This document shows positions 11,142 through 20,431 of a stretch of DNA of 64,000 nt, piece by piece (the first letter of the stretch is position 1; each line of letters starts with the position of its first letter). The DNA lies in assembly GCA_016125495.1 (NCBI GenBank), contig WGLQ01000014.1, positions 1 to 64,000 of the forward strand, written 5' to 3'. The position numbers and the translations under genes are program-made. The notes under the pieces are model-generated. The model made no database searches, had not been told where the DNA came from, and was given only the letters and a program-made list of their open reading frames with translations. This DNA is from Hyphomicrobiales bacterium (lineage in GTDB: Bacteria > Pseudomonadota > Alphaproteobacteria > Rhizobiales > RI-29).

Positions 11142-12533
11142 ATGGCAACCGACATTCTCGTGGTCGACGACGAGGCCGACATCCGCGAGCAGGTCTCCGG
11201 AATCCTCGAGGATGAAGGGCACGGCACCCGGCTGGCGCGCGACAGCGACGAAGCCGTTCAAGCCATCGAGAACCGGCGCCCCTCGCTCGTCATTCTCGAC
11301 ATCTGGCTCCAGGGGAGCCGCCTCGATGGCCTCGAAGTGCTGTCATTGATCAAGAAGCTGCATCCCGATCTGCCGGTCATCATCATTTCCGGTCACGGCA
11401 ATATCGAAACCGCCGTCACGGCCATCAAACGCGGCGCCTACGACTACATCGAAAAACCGATCAGCCTCGACAAACTGTTGCTCGTCACGCATCGGGCGCT
11501 CGAGACCTACCAACTCAAGCGCGAGGTGCAGGAGCTTCGCGAGCGCGCGCCGTTCAGCACCGAGATGATTGGCGGCTCATCGGCGATCAACCAACTCCGC
11601 AACGCCATCGAAAAGGTGGCACCGACCAACTCCCGGGTCATGATCACCGGACCTTCAGGCTCGGGCAAGGAACTTGCCGCCCGCACGTTGCACGCGCGCT
11701 CCCAGCGCGGCGACGGGCCGTTCGTCGTGCTCAACGCGGCCATCATGTCGCCGGACACCGTCGAGGAGGAACTGTTCGGCACCGAGGATCGCGTCGGCAA
11801 TCCACGCAAGGTCGGCGCCCTCGAAGCCGCCCATGGCGGGACGCTCTACATCGACGAGGTCTCCGACATGCCGATCGAGACGCAGGGCAAGGTGCTCCGT
11901 GTCCTCGTCGAGCAGCGCTTCCTCAGGGTCGGTGGCTCCACCAAAGTGCACGTCGATGTTCGCATCGTCTCCTCGACCTCACGCAATCTCCAACGCGAGA
12001 TGGAGGAGGGGCGCTTTCGCGAGGACCTCTTTCATCGCCTCAACGTGGTGCCGCTGCGGGTGCCCAGCCTCGCCGAACGGCGCGACGACATTCCGCCCCT
12101 CGTCAACCACTTCGTCAAACAGATCGTCACCGCCTCAGGACTGCCGCCGCGGCGCATCGGCGACGATGCCATCGCCGTCCTCCAGGCGCACGACTGGCCC
12201 GGCAACATCCGTCAGCTGCGCAACAACGTCGAGCGCCTCATGATCCTTTCGGGAGGCGGTCCCGAAACCGTCATCACCGCCGATCTGCTGCCGGACGAAA
12301 TCGGTTCGTCGGTGCCGTTCTCGGGAAATGGCGGGGCCGAGCACCTGATGTCGCTGCCGTTGCGTGACGCGCGCGAAATCTTCGAGCGGGAATACCTCAC
12401 GGCGCAGATCAACCGCTTCGGCGGCAACATCTCGCGCACCGCCGAATTCGTCGGCATGGAGCGCTCGGCGCTGCACCGCAAGTTGCGCGCGCTGGGGCTC
12501 ACCTCGGCCGAGCGCACCGCCGATGCAAGGTGA
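11142..12533 (+). CDS. ntrX: Response regulator NtrX
   Basis: Partner regulator of NtrY, 463 residues: receiver (Asp53 in LVILDIWLQGS), AAA+ domain with Walker A TGPSGSGKE, and a Fis-type helix-turn-helix (GGNISRTAEFVGMERSALHR). The position where NtrC has GAFTGA reads FGTEDRVGNPRK here, so the sigma-54-contacting loop is missing, as is known for alphaproteobacterial NtrX; the protein probably acts at sigma-70 promoters. Walker B (GGTLYIDEVSDM) is retained. AGAGGGAGCAGG precedes the start. It lies between ntrY and trkA on the same strand. Confidence 0.95.
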   Translation: MATDILVVDDEADIREQVSGILEDEGHGTRLARDSDEAVQAIENRRPSLVILDIWLQGSRLDGLEVLSLIKKLHPDLPVIIISGHGNIETAVTAIKRGAYDYIEKPISLDKLLLVTHRALETYQLKREVQELRERAPFSTEMIGGSSAINQLRNAIEKVAPTNSRVMITGPSGSGKELAARTLHARSQRGDGPFVVLNAAIMSPDTVEEELFGTEDRVGNPRKVGALEAAHGGTLYIDEVSDMPIETQGKVLRVLVEQRFLRVGGSTKVHVDVRIVSSTSRNLQREMEEGRFREDLFHRLNVVPLRVPSLAERRDDIPPLVNHFVKQIVTASGLPPRRIGDDAIAVLQAHDWPGNIRQLRNNVERLMILSGGGPETVITADLLPDEIGSSVPFSGNGGAEHLMSLPLRDAREIFEREYLTAQINRFGGNISRTAEFVGMERSALHRKLRALGLTSAERTADAR

Positions 12534-12598
12534 TGTTTACCATGAACGCCTAGACCTGTGAGGCGCTCGAAGCGCTGCGGGATGGGGGCGCGAGCCAC

Positions 12599-13975
12599 AT
12601 GAAGGTGATCATTTGCGGTGCCGGGCAGGTGGGCTTCGGTATCGCCGAGCGCTTGGCCGCCGAAAAGAACGACGTCACCGTGGTCGATACCGCGACCGAT
12701 CTGATCCAGCGGGTGAACGACATGCTGGACGCGCGCGGCATCGTCGGGCACGGCTCGCACCCCGATGTGCTGGGCGAGGCCGGGGCCCGCGACGCGGACA
12801 TGATCATCGCCGTGACCCTGCACGACGAGGTCAACATGGTGGCGTGCCAGGTGGCGCATTCGCTCTTCGGCACCCCGACCAAGATCGCGCGGGTTCGATC
12901 CCAGAGCTATCTCAACCAGACCTACGGCACCCTCTTCACCCGCGACAACATGCCGATCGACGTGATGATCTCGCCGGAGGTCGAGGTCGGCGAAACCGTT
13001 CTGCGGCGCCTCAATCAGCCGGGCACGACCGAGACCATCAGGCTCGGCGACGGAAAGGTGTCGCTCGTCGGCGTCATGTGCGACGAGCGCTGTCCCATTG
13101 TCGACACGCCGCTCTCCCAGCTCACCGAGCTCTTTCCGGACCTCGCGAGTGTGATCGTCGGCATCGTGCGCGGGGACACCGTGTTCGTTCCGCACAGCGA
13201 CGATCAGCTGATGCTCGACGACGAGGTCTATTTCGTCGCCCGTGCCGATCAGGTGGACCGCACGCTCAAGATCTTCGGCATCGAGGAGCAGCGCGCGCGC
13301 CGCGTGGTGATCGCCGGTGGTGGCAACATCGGGCTCTATGTCGCCGAAGCGATCGAGCGCGGTTATCCTCAGGTGCGCGTCAAGATCATCGAGCAGAACC
13401 GCGCGCGCGCGGTCACGATTGCCGAGCGCCTGAGCCGGACCGTGGTCTTGCATGGGGATGCGTTGAGCGAGGACCTGCTCAAGGAAGCCGAGGTTGGCCA
13501 AGCGGATACTTTGCTCGCCCTGACCAACGACGACCAGGTGAACATCCTGGCGTGCGTTCTGGTCGGTCAACTGGGCACGGCGCGCACGCTCTGTCTCCTC
13601 AACGCGCCGCGCTACACCCACGTCATTCGATCGCTCGGCATCGACAGTCACGTCAACCCTCGCGCCACCACGGTCTCGCGCATCCTGCAACAGGTCCGTC
13701 GTGGTCGCATCCGGTCCGTGAACTCACTGCAAAATGGCCTCGCCGAAGTCATCGAGGCCGAAGCGCTGGACACCGCCCCGGTGGTCGGCAAGGCCCTGCG
13801 CGATCTCGATCTGCCCGAGGGAATTCGATTCGGCGCCATACTGCGCAAGGACGACGTCATCATTCCGACCGGCGATACCGAGATCCGGGCGCAGGATCGC
13901 GCGGTGATTTTCGCTCTGGCCGAGAACGTGCGCACCGTGGAACACTTGTTCCGCGTCAGCGTCGATTTCTTCTGA
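12599..13975 (+). CDS. trkA: Trk potassium uptake regulatory subunit TrkA
   Basis: Cytoplasmic NAD(H)-binding peripheral subunit of the Trk potassium importer, 458 residues. It is duplicated: Rossmann motif GAGQVGFGIAERL at the N-terminus and GGGNIGLYVAEAI at about residue 240, each followed by a TrkA-C (RCK_C) domain. It follows ntrX after 65 bases and is six bases upstream of trkH, so both Trk subunits are made from one transcript. trkA beside ntrX and hfq is common in alphaproteobacteria. Confidence 0.96.
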   Translation: MKVIICGAGQVGFGIAERLAAEKNDVTVVDTATDLIQRVNDMLDARGIVGHGSHPDVLGEAGARDADMIIAVTLHDEVNMVACQVAHSLFGTPTKIARVRSQSYLNQTYGTLFTRDNMPIDVMISPEVEVGETVLRRLNQPGTTETIRLGDGKVSLVGVMCDERCPIVDTPLSQLTELFPDLASVIVGIVRGDTVFVPHSDDQLMLDDEVYFVARADQVDRTLKIFGIEEQRARRVVIAGGGNIGLYVAEAIERGYPQVRVKIIEQNRARAVTIAERLSRTVVLHGDALSEDLLKEAEVGQADTLLALTNDDQVNILACVLVGQLGTARTLCLLNAPRYTHVIRSLGIDSHVNPRATTVSRILQQVRRGRIRSVNSLQNGLAEVIEAEALDTAPVVGKALRDLDLPEGIRFGAILRKDDVIIPTGDTEIRAQDRAVIFALAENVRTVEHLFRVSVDFF

Positions 13976-13981
13976 GGGCAG

Positions 13982-15454
13982 ATGCAACTCTTGCCGATCG
14001 TACCCGTCGCCGGCCGGCTGCTCATCGGTTTCTCGGCGATGACGTTCCTGCCGATCGCATTCTCGGCGGCGGGCGGGGAAACACGCTCGGCCCTCGCCTT
14101 CGCGATCACGGGATTGATCTCGCTATTCATCGGTGGCGCGCTGGTGCTGTCGACACCGCTGACCCGCCAGCTCGACATCACGCTGCATGGGCTACCTTTG
14201 CTCGCAGTCGTCTGGTTCATCCTGCCGCTGTTCGGCGGCCTGCCGTTCGTGCTGGACCAGAGCCTGCCGAGCCTGGCGACAGCCTATTTCGAGGCGACGA
14301 GCGCCATGACGACGACCGGCGCGACCGCCTTCGTGACGCTCACCGGCGTTTCGCGCGGCATACTGATCTGGCGCGCAGAGATGCAGTGGATCGGCGGCCT
14401 CGCCACTCTCGTTGCCATCTCGATCCTTCTGGCGCCGATCCGCCGCATGCAGCTGCCGGACTTCGGGCCGGTCAACATCGAGCACCTCGGGCGGCAGGGC
14501 CAGTGGTTGCCGCGATCGTTCCTTCGCACGATCTTGCCGCTCTATGTCGGAATAACCGTTGTCTGCTGGGCCGGGCTCAGTATCGCCGGGGTGCCGACCT
14601 TCGACAGCCTCTGTCTCGCATTCGCGGCCATATCGACCGGTGGACTGATGCCACGCGACGGCGCGCTCGTTCATTATGGCTCGAGTGCCGCGGTGCTCAT
14701 CCTGACGCTGACCATGATGGCCGGCGCGATCAGCCTCGTATGGCTCCGCGCCCTGCTCTCGATGAAGCTCACCCTCACATGGTCGAGCCGGGAGCCCTTC
14801 TGGGTCCTGGCCGGCATGCTGATCGTCGGGTTCTATGTGGCCACCAGCCTGCACAACCAGCCGCCGGCGAGCGACCTGATCAGAGACGCTTCCGTCACCG
14901 TGGAGGGCTTTGCAGCCGCCGTTTCCCTGATGAGCACGACCGGCTTTCTGGTGTCCAGCGAGGCCCACGGTGTGCTGCCGTTCATCGTCGTGCTTTTCCT
15001 GGCGTTTCTCGGGGCGGGCCGCTTCTCGACGGCGGGAGGGCTGAAGTTCTATCGCCTCGGAGCGATGACGCGGCAGTTGCGCGCCGAGCTCGACCACCTC
15101 ATCTACCCCAGCAGCGCGGCAACCAAGGCCAGCGAGGATGCAGCCGAGCGCAACGATCTGATCGGTTCGATCTGGACTTATCTCGTGGTTGCCGGAGTCG
15201 TGGTCGCGTGTGTCGCGCTCGTCCTGGCGCTCGACGGGCTCGACCCGCCGGCCGCGTTGCTGGCTGCGGTCAGCGCGGTCTCCAACGTCGGCCCGGCATA
15301 CAACCTGGCCCTCTCGGGAGAGCACGAGGTGCCCATGCTCTATGCGGAGATGAGCGAAAGGTCGCACGTCGTACTGGCGTTGGCGATGGTGCTCGGACGC
15401 TTCGAGATTCTCGCGCTTCTGACACTATTCAATCTGACGTATTGGCGCGGTTGA
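13982..15454 (+). CDS. trkH: Trk-type potassium channel subunit TrkH
   Basis: Integral membrane subunit of the Trk system, 490 residues with about ten hydrophobic segments and the repeated pore-loop pattern of the family (for example SAMTTTGATAF, AAISTGGLMP, SLMSTTGFLVS and SAVSNVGPAYN). TrkH forms the potassium path gated by TrkA. The start lies six bases after the trkA stop, with only a weak ribosome site (GAGGGCAG overlapping the trkA end), suggesting coupling. The 284-base spacer after it contains the likely hfq promoter. Confidence 0.93.
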   Translation: MQLLPIVPVAGRLLIGFSAMTFLPIAFSAAGGETRSALAFAITGLISLFIGGALVLSTPLTRQLDITLHGLPLLAVVWFILPLFGGLPFVLDQSLPSLATAYFEATSAMTTTGATAFVTLTGVSRGILIWRAEMQWIGGLATLVAISILLAPIRRMQLPDFGPVNIEHLGRQGQWLPRSFLRTILPLYVGITVVCWAGLSIAGVPTFDSLCLAFAAISTGGLMPRDGALVHYGSSAAVLILTLTMMAGAISLVWLRALLSMKLTLTWSSREPFWVLAGMLIVGFYVATSLHNQPPASDLIRDASVTVEGFAAAVSLMSTTGFLVSSEAHGVLPFIVVLFLAFLGAGRFSTAGGLKFYRLGAMTRQLRAELDHLIYPSSAATKASEDAAERNDLIGSIWTYLVVAGVVVACVALVLALDGLDPPAALLAAVSAVSNVGPAYNLALSGEHEVPMLYAEMSERSHVVLALAMVLGRFEILALLTLFNLTYWRG

Positions 15455-15518
15455 ACTTCTCGGTGCCCCACGGGTCCTTGCCGGCTGTGACCGTTCGAAA
15501 GTTTCCCGCTTTGCGTGC

Positions 15519-15546
15519 TTGCCGTTTGCCACAATACTGGCATAAT
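15519..15546 (+). promoter_or_regulatory. Candidate sigma-70 promoter of hfq-hflX
   Basis: TTGCCG at 15519-15524 and CATAAT at 15541-15546 are separated by 16 bp, in a locally AT-richer part of the trkH-hfq spacer. An inverted repeat TGCCA-N6-TGGCA (15527-15542) lies between and partly over the boxes and could be a repressor site. Transcription from here would give a leader of about 185 bases before hfq. It was called by eye only. Confidence 0.5.
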
Positions 15547-15738
15547 TTGCCGCGCGGTCAGTTGGGCCGCCAAGTGCGTTTACAACTCGAATGGCCGGCA
15601 GCAAACGGGTTAGCGCTGCAACGGCACGGGCCACTGACGAATGGGTCGGACGAGCGAGTGGCGGACGCGGAACGCCGAGCGTCTGGCGGGTTTGCCGCGC
15701 CGCCGGCCGTCGACAAATAACGATAAGATGGGAAAACC

Positions 15739-15999
15739 ATGGCTAACGAACGTGCCCCCAGCCTGCAGGACAGCTTCCTCAACCACGTGCGCCGCAACAA
15801 AATCCCTCTGACGATCTTCCTCGTAAACGGTGTCAAGTTGCAGGGGATCGTCACTTGGTTCGACAACTTCTGCGTTCTTCTGCGGCGCGATGGTCATTCC
15901 CAACTCGTCTACAAGCACGCGATCTCGACGATCATGCCCGGCCAGCCGGTCCACCTCGCCGATGGTGAGGGGGCGACTGGCGAAGGCCCGAGTGGTTGA
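15739..15999 (+). CDS. hfq: RNA chaperone Hfq
   Basis: Sm-like hexameric RNA-binding protein of 86 residues that helps small RNAs pair with mRNAs. It has the Sm1 region ([40 protein letters not shown]) and the Sm2 motif YKHAISTI. The C-terminal tail is short, as usual in alphaproteobacteria. It has its own candidate promoter about 190 bases upstream. The hflX frame begins at its stop codon. Confidence 0.98.
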   Translation: MANERAPSLQDSFLNHVRRNKIPLTIFLVNGVKLQGIVTWFDNFCVLLRRDGHSQLVYKHAISTIMPGQPVHLADGEGATGEGPSG

Positions 16000-17447
16000 C
16001 GTCCTTGTGGCCATCATCCAACGGCGATGACGACCGGCGCGAAGGGCGCCAGGATCGTTCCGAGACCGCCCACGGAGCGGGACCAGAACCGGATGTGCGC
16101 ACCGGGGCGCGGGCCGCCGTGTTCGTGCCGATCTTGACCCGGCGCCGGGCTCCGCGGCCCGAGCGGGCCGGCGAGGACCCGGTTCCCACCTGGGGCCTGC
16201 GAACACCGCAGGCGCGCCTCGAGGAGGCGATCGGGCTGGCCGGCGCCATCGACCTCGAGATCGTCGCGCAGGCGCATTTCCCCGTCCCGACACCGCGCCC
16301 TGCCACCCTCATCGGGACTGGCAAGCTGGAGGAACTGGCGGGCATCGTCGCTGAGCGCGAGATCGAGCTGGTGGTGATCGACCACCCGCTAACCCCCGTC
16401 CAGCAGCGCAACCTCGAGAAGGCTCTGAAGGCAAAGGTGCTCGACCGCACCGGCCTGATCCTCGAGATTTTCGGGCGCCGAGCCCGCACCAAGGAGGGTC
16501 GCCTCCAGGTCGAACTGGCGCACCTCATGTTCCAGAAGAGCCGCCTCGTGCGCTCCTGGACCCACCTCGAACGTCAGCGGGGCGGTTTCGGCTTCCTCGG
16601 CGGCCCGGGCGAAACGCAGATCGAAGCGGACCGCCGCGCCATCCAGGAGCGCATCGAGGGGATCGAGCGTGATCTTGCAACCGTGGTGCGAACGCGTGAG
16701 TTGCACCGCAAGGGACGCGCCCGGGTGCCCTATCCGATCGTCGCGCTCGTCGGCTATACGAACGCCGGCAAGTCGACGCTCTTCAACACGCTGACCGGCA
16801 GCGGCGTCTATGCCCGCGACCAGCTCTTTGCCACCCTCGATCCGACGATGCGTGAACTGGCATTGCCGCATGGGCGCCGGATCATCCTGTCCGACACCGT
16901 CGGCTTCATATCGGAACTGCCGACCACCCTCGTTGCGGCCTTTCGCGCAACGCTCGAGGAAGTCATCGCTGCCGACCTCATCCTCCATGTCCGGGACATC
17001 TCGCACCCCGACAGCGAGGCCCAGGCCCGCGACGTCGAGCACGTTCTCGCCGACCTCGGCATCGATCCGCGCCATGCCAGCGCCCCGGTCCTCGAGGTCT
17101 GGAACAAGGCCGACCTCGTCGACGCCGATCGCGCCGCCGGGCTTGTTTCCGCCGCCGAGCGTCAGCCTCGCCGTCCGGCGATCGTCTCGGCTCTGACGGG
17201 TGACGGCATCGCCGGCCTGCTCGCCCGGATCGAGGAAGTCGTCGCGGCTGGCCAGCCGATCCTGACGGTCGTGGTGCCACCGGAGGCCGGCGCGTTGCGC
17301 GGCTGGCTGCACGCCAACACCGAAGTGCTCTCCCACGAGACCGGCGAAGACGGCGCCAGCGTCTACCGCGTTTCGGTGCCGGCCGAGCGCCACGATCTCC
17401 TGTTGCGCCGCATCGCGGCAACGCCCGGGGCACGCGTCGTCGACTGA
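15996..17447 (+). CDS. hflX: GTPase HflX
   Basis: Ribosome-associated GTPase, 483 residues if the TTG overlapping the hfq stop is used. Regions: N-terminal HflX domain ([15 protein letters not shown]), a helical linker with the signature [20 protein letters not shown], then the G domain with G1 [10 protein letters not shown]3 [10 protein letters not shown] and G4 NKADLV. In other bacteria HflX splits stalled or hibernating ribosomes. The start is uncertain: the first 40 residues are poorly conserved and a GTG at 16095 is another candidate. Its place immediately after hfq is conserved in many proteobacteria. Confidence 0.94.
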   Translation: MTSLWPSSNGDDDRREGRQDRSETAHGAGPEPDVRTGARAAVFVPILTRRRAPRPERAGEDPVPTWGLRTPQARLEEAIGLAGAIDLEIVAQAHFPVPTPRPATLIGTGKLEELAGIVAEREIELVVIDHPLTPVQQRNLEKALKAKVLDRTGLILEIFGRRARTKEGRLQVELAHLMFQKSRLVRSWTHLERQRGGFGFLGGPGETQIEADRRAIQERIEGIERDLATVVRTRELHRKGRARVPYPIVALVGYTNAGKSTLFNTLTGSGVYARDQLFATLDPTMRELALPHGRRIILSDTVGFISELPTTLVAAFRATLEEVIAADLILHVRDISHPDSEAQARDVEHVLADLGIDPRHASAPVLEVWNKADLVDADRAAGLVSAAERQPRRPAIVSALTGDGIAGLLARIEEVVAAGQPILTVVVPPEAGALRGWLHANTEVLSHETGEDGASVYRVSVPAERHDLLLRRIAATPGARVVD

Positions 17448-17608
17448 GGGTGCACGTCCCAGGCCGAGTGAGTGAAGCCTTGTCCGGGAGCTGACGCGAG
17501 TTGCGTTCACCCCGGCGCTGTTGCAGAAGCCTCCTCGGGCTCTGCGACGGCGCCGCTTGCGAGACGGCTGATCGCTCCGAGCGACGGGCGGAGCGGGGCG
17601 CGAGACGC

Positions 17609-18832
17609 ATGGACGAGGACGATCGCCATCGGGCTCTCGCGCGCAACGTGCGCCTCTATCCCTGGTTCAAATTCTTTCAGGCGCTGATCTTTTGGCAGGC
17701 GATCTGGTTCCTCTATTACGAGGGTCTGCTCTCGCCGGCGGCGGCCATCGCCCTCCTCGCCATCAAGGACCTCGGTGTCGTGGTCTTCGAAGTCCCGTCC
17801 GGCTATCTCGCCGATGCCGTCGGCCGCCGCCCGACGCTGCTCGCGGCAGCGGGCCTCACGGCCCTCGGTTGCGTCCTGATCGCAACCGGGAACGATCTGA
17901 CGACCTTCATGATCGGGGAGGTGCTCGTCGGCATGGGGGCGGCATTCGCCTCGGGAGCCGACAGTGCCCTCCTCTACGACAGCCTCGATGAACTCGGCGA
18001 GACCGAGCGCGTCGCCGAGGTCGAATTGCGCGCCTGGCGCCTGTCCTACGCCGGCTACGCCCTCTCGGCCGTTGCCGGAGGACTGGCGATGCTGCTTGCC
18101 CCCTCGCTGCCCTATCTGCTCTCGGCGCTGGCCGCCTTCGGGGCTCTGATCGTCACATGGCGGCTCGCCGAGCCGCCGATCTCGGGCACCATCGCGATGC
18201 CCCTCGCCCAGCTCGGTCTCGTGCTGCAACGCATGACCACGCCGCTCCTTGCCTGGGTTCTCGTGCACACCCTCGCCGCCTACGTCATGGGGCACGTCGC
18301 CTTCGCGTTCGCCCAGCCCTACGTCGCCGCCGGATTGGCCGAACTCGGGTTGCGTGAGGGAGCGCCGATGCTTTCGGGCACCATCGCCGCCATCATGTTC
18401 GTCGTCTCGATCGCCGCCAGCATGGCCAGCATGTCGGTGCGGCGACGGCTCGGGCCAGCACGCACCATGCTCGCGGCCTTCGCCATGCAGACGCTATTGA
18501 TCGCGGCACTGGCCGCCATCGTGCACCCGGCAGCCAGTGTCCTCCTGGTCCTTCGCCTCGTGCCCGATGCCTTCATCCGGCCGTACATGCTGGAGCTGGT
18601 CCAGCCAGAGCTCGAAGGCCGCTACCGCGCGACCTACCTTTCCGTCCAGAACCTCGCGGGCAAGCTGGTCTATGCCGGCCTGCTGTTGCTGACCGCCGGG
18701 AGCATCGGCGAGGCGGGGCGGCTCGAGGGCCCTGCGTTGACGGGCGTGCTGACGGCCTTTGCCGGGGGCGGCGCGATCGTGCTGGTGCTGTTGATCGCAA
18801 CGCGCCGGCATGCGATGGGCCGTGCGGGATGA
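17609..18832 (+). CDS. Major facilitator superfamily transporter
   Basis: Membrane carrier of 407 residues with about 11-12 hydrophobic segments. The MFS loop 2-3 signature appears as GYLADAVGRRPTLLAA near residue 65, and a partial repeat after the midpoint (RRRLGPARTMLAAF). The substrate is unknown. The ATG at 17609 is preceded by GGAGCGGGG; the open frame extends upstream to 17501 but without a better site. It stands alone between hflX and mazG. The 327-base stretch after it has no gene and includes an AT-rich palindrome. Confidence 0.85.
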   Translation: MDEDDRHRALARNVRLYPWFKFFQALIFWQAIWFLYYEGLLSPAAAIALLAIKDLGVVVFEVPSGYLADAVGRRPTLLAAAGLTALGCVLIATGNDLTTFMIGEVLVGMGAAFASGADSALLYDSLDELGETERVAEVELRAWRLSYAGYALSAVAGGLAMLLAPSLPYLLSALAAFGALIVTWRLAEPPISGTIAMPLAQLGLVLQRMTTPLLAWVLVHTLAAYVMGHVAFAFAQPYVAAGLAELGLREGAPMLSGTIAAIMFVVSIAASMASMSVRRRLGPARTMLAAFAMQTLLIAALAAIVHPAASVLLVLRLVPDAFIRPYMLELVQPELEGRYRATYLSVQNLAGKLVYAGLLLLTAGSIGEAGRLEGPALTGVLTAFAGGGAIVLVLLIATRRHAMGRAG

Positions 18833-19159
18833 GCAGGGTTCGCTTGGGCCCGGCACCTCCGGCCGGGGCGTGGCACCGGAGGGTGGTCACACCGCGCCCG
18901 ATCCACCTAATTTTCCATAATACATATTATGCGAATGACAGGTGATGGCGATTTACGCACTAGAACCAAAGCGTTGCGACAAAAAAGCTGACAAATCACG
19001 ACTTGAGAAGTTTGACCACCTCGACCCAGCCCATCCACTCATCGGCCCCTGATGGCGTCGCGCGCGCAATACGGGCCCTTGCCCCTTCGACGGGCTGCGG
19101 CCAAAACCGGGCGGGCGCGGCTCGGGCAGCCACGAGCCCGCGCCATGGGAGACCGCCGC
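18833..19159. other. Gene-free spacer with AT-rich island before mazG
   Basis: No gene was recognised. The first third holds a GC-rich imperfect hairpin (CCTCCGG with CCGGAGG, around 18867-18889) without a following T run. About 18905-19015 is markedly AT-rich for this genome and contains the palindrome at 18916-18931. I could not assign a promoter with acceptable box spacing. Confidence 0.5.
18916..18931. promoter_or_regulatory. 16-bp AT-rich palindrome, possible operator
   Basis: CATAATA-CA-TATTATG is a perfect 7-bp inverted repeat with a 2-base centre in the spacer before mazG, 229 bases upstream of its start. Its composition contrasts with the surrounding DNA. It could be a binding site for a dimeric regulator; no regulator can be named. 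Confidence 0.3.
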
Positions 19160-20110
19160 ATGCAACCGACCGACGCCCCCGCGACCACGCCCGAGCCGGG
19201 CCACGACCGCTTCGACCTCTCATCCCCGGGCGCCAAGAACCTCGCGGACCTTGCCGGCGTCATGGCGCGCCTGCGCGATCCCGCCGGCGGCTGCCCCTGG
19301 GACCTCGAGCAGTCCTTCGCCACCATCGCCCCTTACACGCTCGAGGAGGCCTACGAAGTGGCCGACGCGATCGAGCGCGGCGACCTCGTCGACCTCCAAG
19401 AGGAACTCGGCGACCTCCTCCTCCAGGTCGTCTATCACGCGCAGATGGCGGCCGAGGCCGGCGCCTTCACCCTCGCCGACGTCGTCGATGGCATCACCCG
19501 CAAGATGATCCGCCGCCACCCGCACGTCTTCGGCGACCGCAAGGCGCGTGATGCCGGCGCCGTCAAGGGCATGTGGGAGCGCATCAAGGCCGAGGAGCGG
19601 GCGGAAAAGGCACGCGCGAGAGAGGAACTCGCGTCCTCGGGTGCCGGCACGGCCGATGGCGGCGCGCCGGCCCCGCCGGAGAACTCTCCTCCCGCCCCGC
19701 CCCGCCTCCTTGCGAGCGTGCCGCGCAACCTGCCGGCCCTCGCGCGCGCGAGCAAACTCCAGGCCCGCGCCGCCAAGGTCGGCTTCGACTGGCCCTCGCT
19801 CGAACCCGTGCTCGACAAGCTCGACGAGGAGATCGGCGAGTTGCGCTCGGCGATCGCCTCGGGCGAGACGGCGCATGCGGCCGAGGAACTGGGCGACGTT
19901 CTTTTCGTCCTCGCCAACGTCGCCCGCCATCTCGGGCGCGACGGGGAGACGGTGCTTACGGCCGCCAACGCGAAATTCGTCCGGCGCTGGGAGGGGATCG
20001 AGGACCTCGCCGCCGCCCGTGGCCTCGACATCCCTTCCCTCGACCTTGCCGCCCTCGATGCCCTCTGGAACGACGTCAAGGCCATTGAGCGGGGTGGCAG
20101 GGGCGGGTGA
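19160..20110 (+). CDS. mazG: Nucleoside triphosphate pyrophosphohydrolase MazG
   Basis: House-cleaning enzyme that hydrolyses (d)NTPs to monophosphates. The 316-residue protein has two MazG domains: the first at about 20-145 (CPWDLEQSFATIAPYTLEEA, EELGDLLLQVVYHA with EExxE/D metal ligands) and the second after about 190 (LDEEIGELRSAIAS, EELGDVLFVLANVARHL). A linker of about 45 Pro/Ala-rich residues between them makes it longer than the E. coli protein (263). The ATG at 19160 has GGGAGA upstream; an in-frame ATG at 19145 is also possible. Its 3' end is about 46 bases from palindromic repeat block 1. Confidence 0.94.
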   Translation: MQPTDAPATTPEPGHDRFDLSSPGAKNLADLAGVMARLRDPAGGCPWDLEQSFATIAPYTLEEAYEVADAIERGDLVDLQEELGDLLLQVVYHAQMAAEAGAFTLADVVDGITRKMIRRHPHVFGDRKARDAGAVKGMWERIKAEERAEKARAREELASSGAGTADGGAPAPPENSPPAPPRLLASVPRNLPALARASKLQARAAKVGFDWPSLEPVLDKLDEEIGELRSAIASGETAHAAEELGDVLFVLANVARHLGRDGETVLTAANAKFVRRWEGIEDLAAARGLDIPSLDLAALDALWNDVKAIERGGRGG

Positions 20111-20156
20111 ATGAGTGACGCGTCCCGGAGCAGGCGGGCCGGCACGGTTCCATCAA

Positions 20157-20430
20157 CACGGCTCCCGGGCGCGGTGCAGCGTGGAGCAAAGCGGAACGGT
20201 GCACCGCATCCGGGGATCGTGAGGGTGGCGCCCACCGCGTCCGGGGATCGTCATGGCACGGCTCCCGGATGCACTGCGGCGTGGAGCGCAGCGCAATGCC
20301 GCTGTGCTGATCCGGGACCGCCCGCGTTCTGCTCCCTTCATGGCGACCCCGGATCAGCGGTGCACCACTTCGTGCTGCACCGCATCCGGGGATCGTGAGG
20401 GTGGCGCCCAACGCATCCGGGGATCGTCAG
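20157..20430. repeat. Palindromic repeat block 1 (elements C, A, B)
   Basis: This block has three hairpin elements in the order C (20157-20219), A (20257-20320) and B (20344-20395), followed by a solitary CGCATCCGGGGATCGT half-element. Each is a long imperfect inverted repeat. B pairs CCCCGGAT...GCGGTGCA with TGCACCGCATCCGGGG around CACTTCGTG; A pairs TCCCGGAT...GCACTGCGGC with GCCGCTGTGCTGATCCGGGA. The block lies between the convergent mazG and STAND genes and ends two bases before the STAND stop codon. The same elements recur in blocks 2-4. Spacing is irregular and there are no unique spacers of equal length, so it is not CRISPR. Confidence 0.9.
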
Positions 20431-20431
20431 A

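Noticed and set aside
15538-15550. Sigma-54-like promoter TGGCATAATTTGC before hfq
   Set aside because: The GG and GC elements are eight bases apart instead of ten, and the C after TGGCA is missing. The sigma-70 boxes overlapping it fit better.
12613-15720. Very long open frame (about 1035 codons) overlapping trkA and trkH
   Set aside because: It overlaps two well-supported genes, is extremely Arg/Gly/His-rich and has no family motif. It is a shadow frame caused by high GC.
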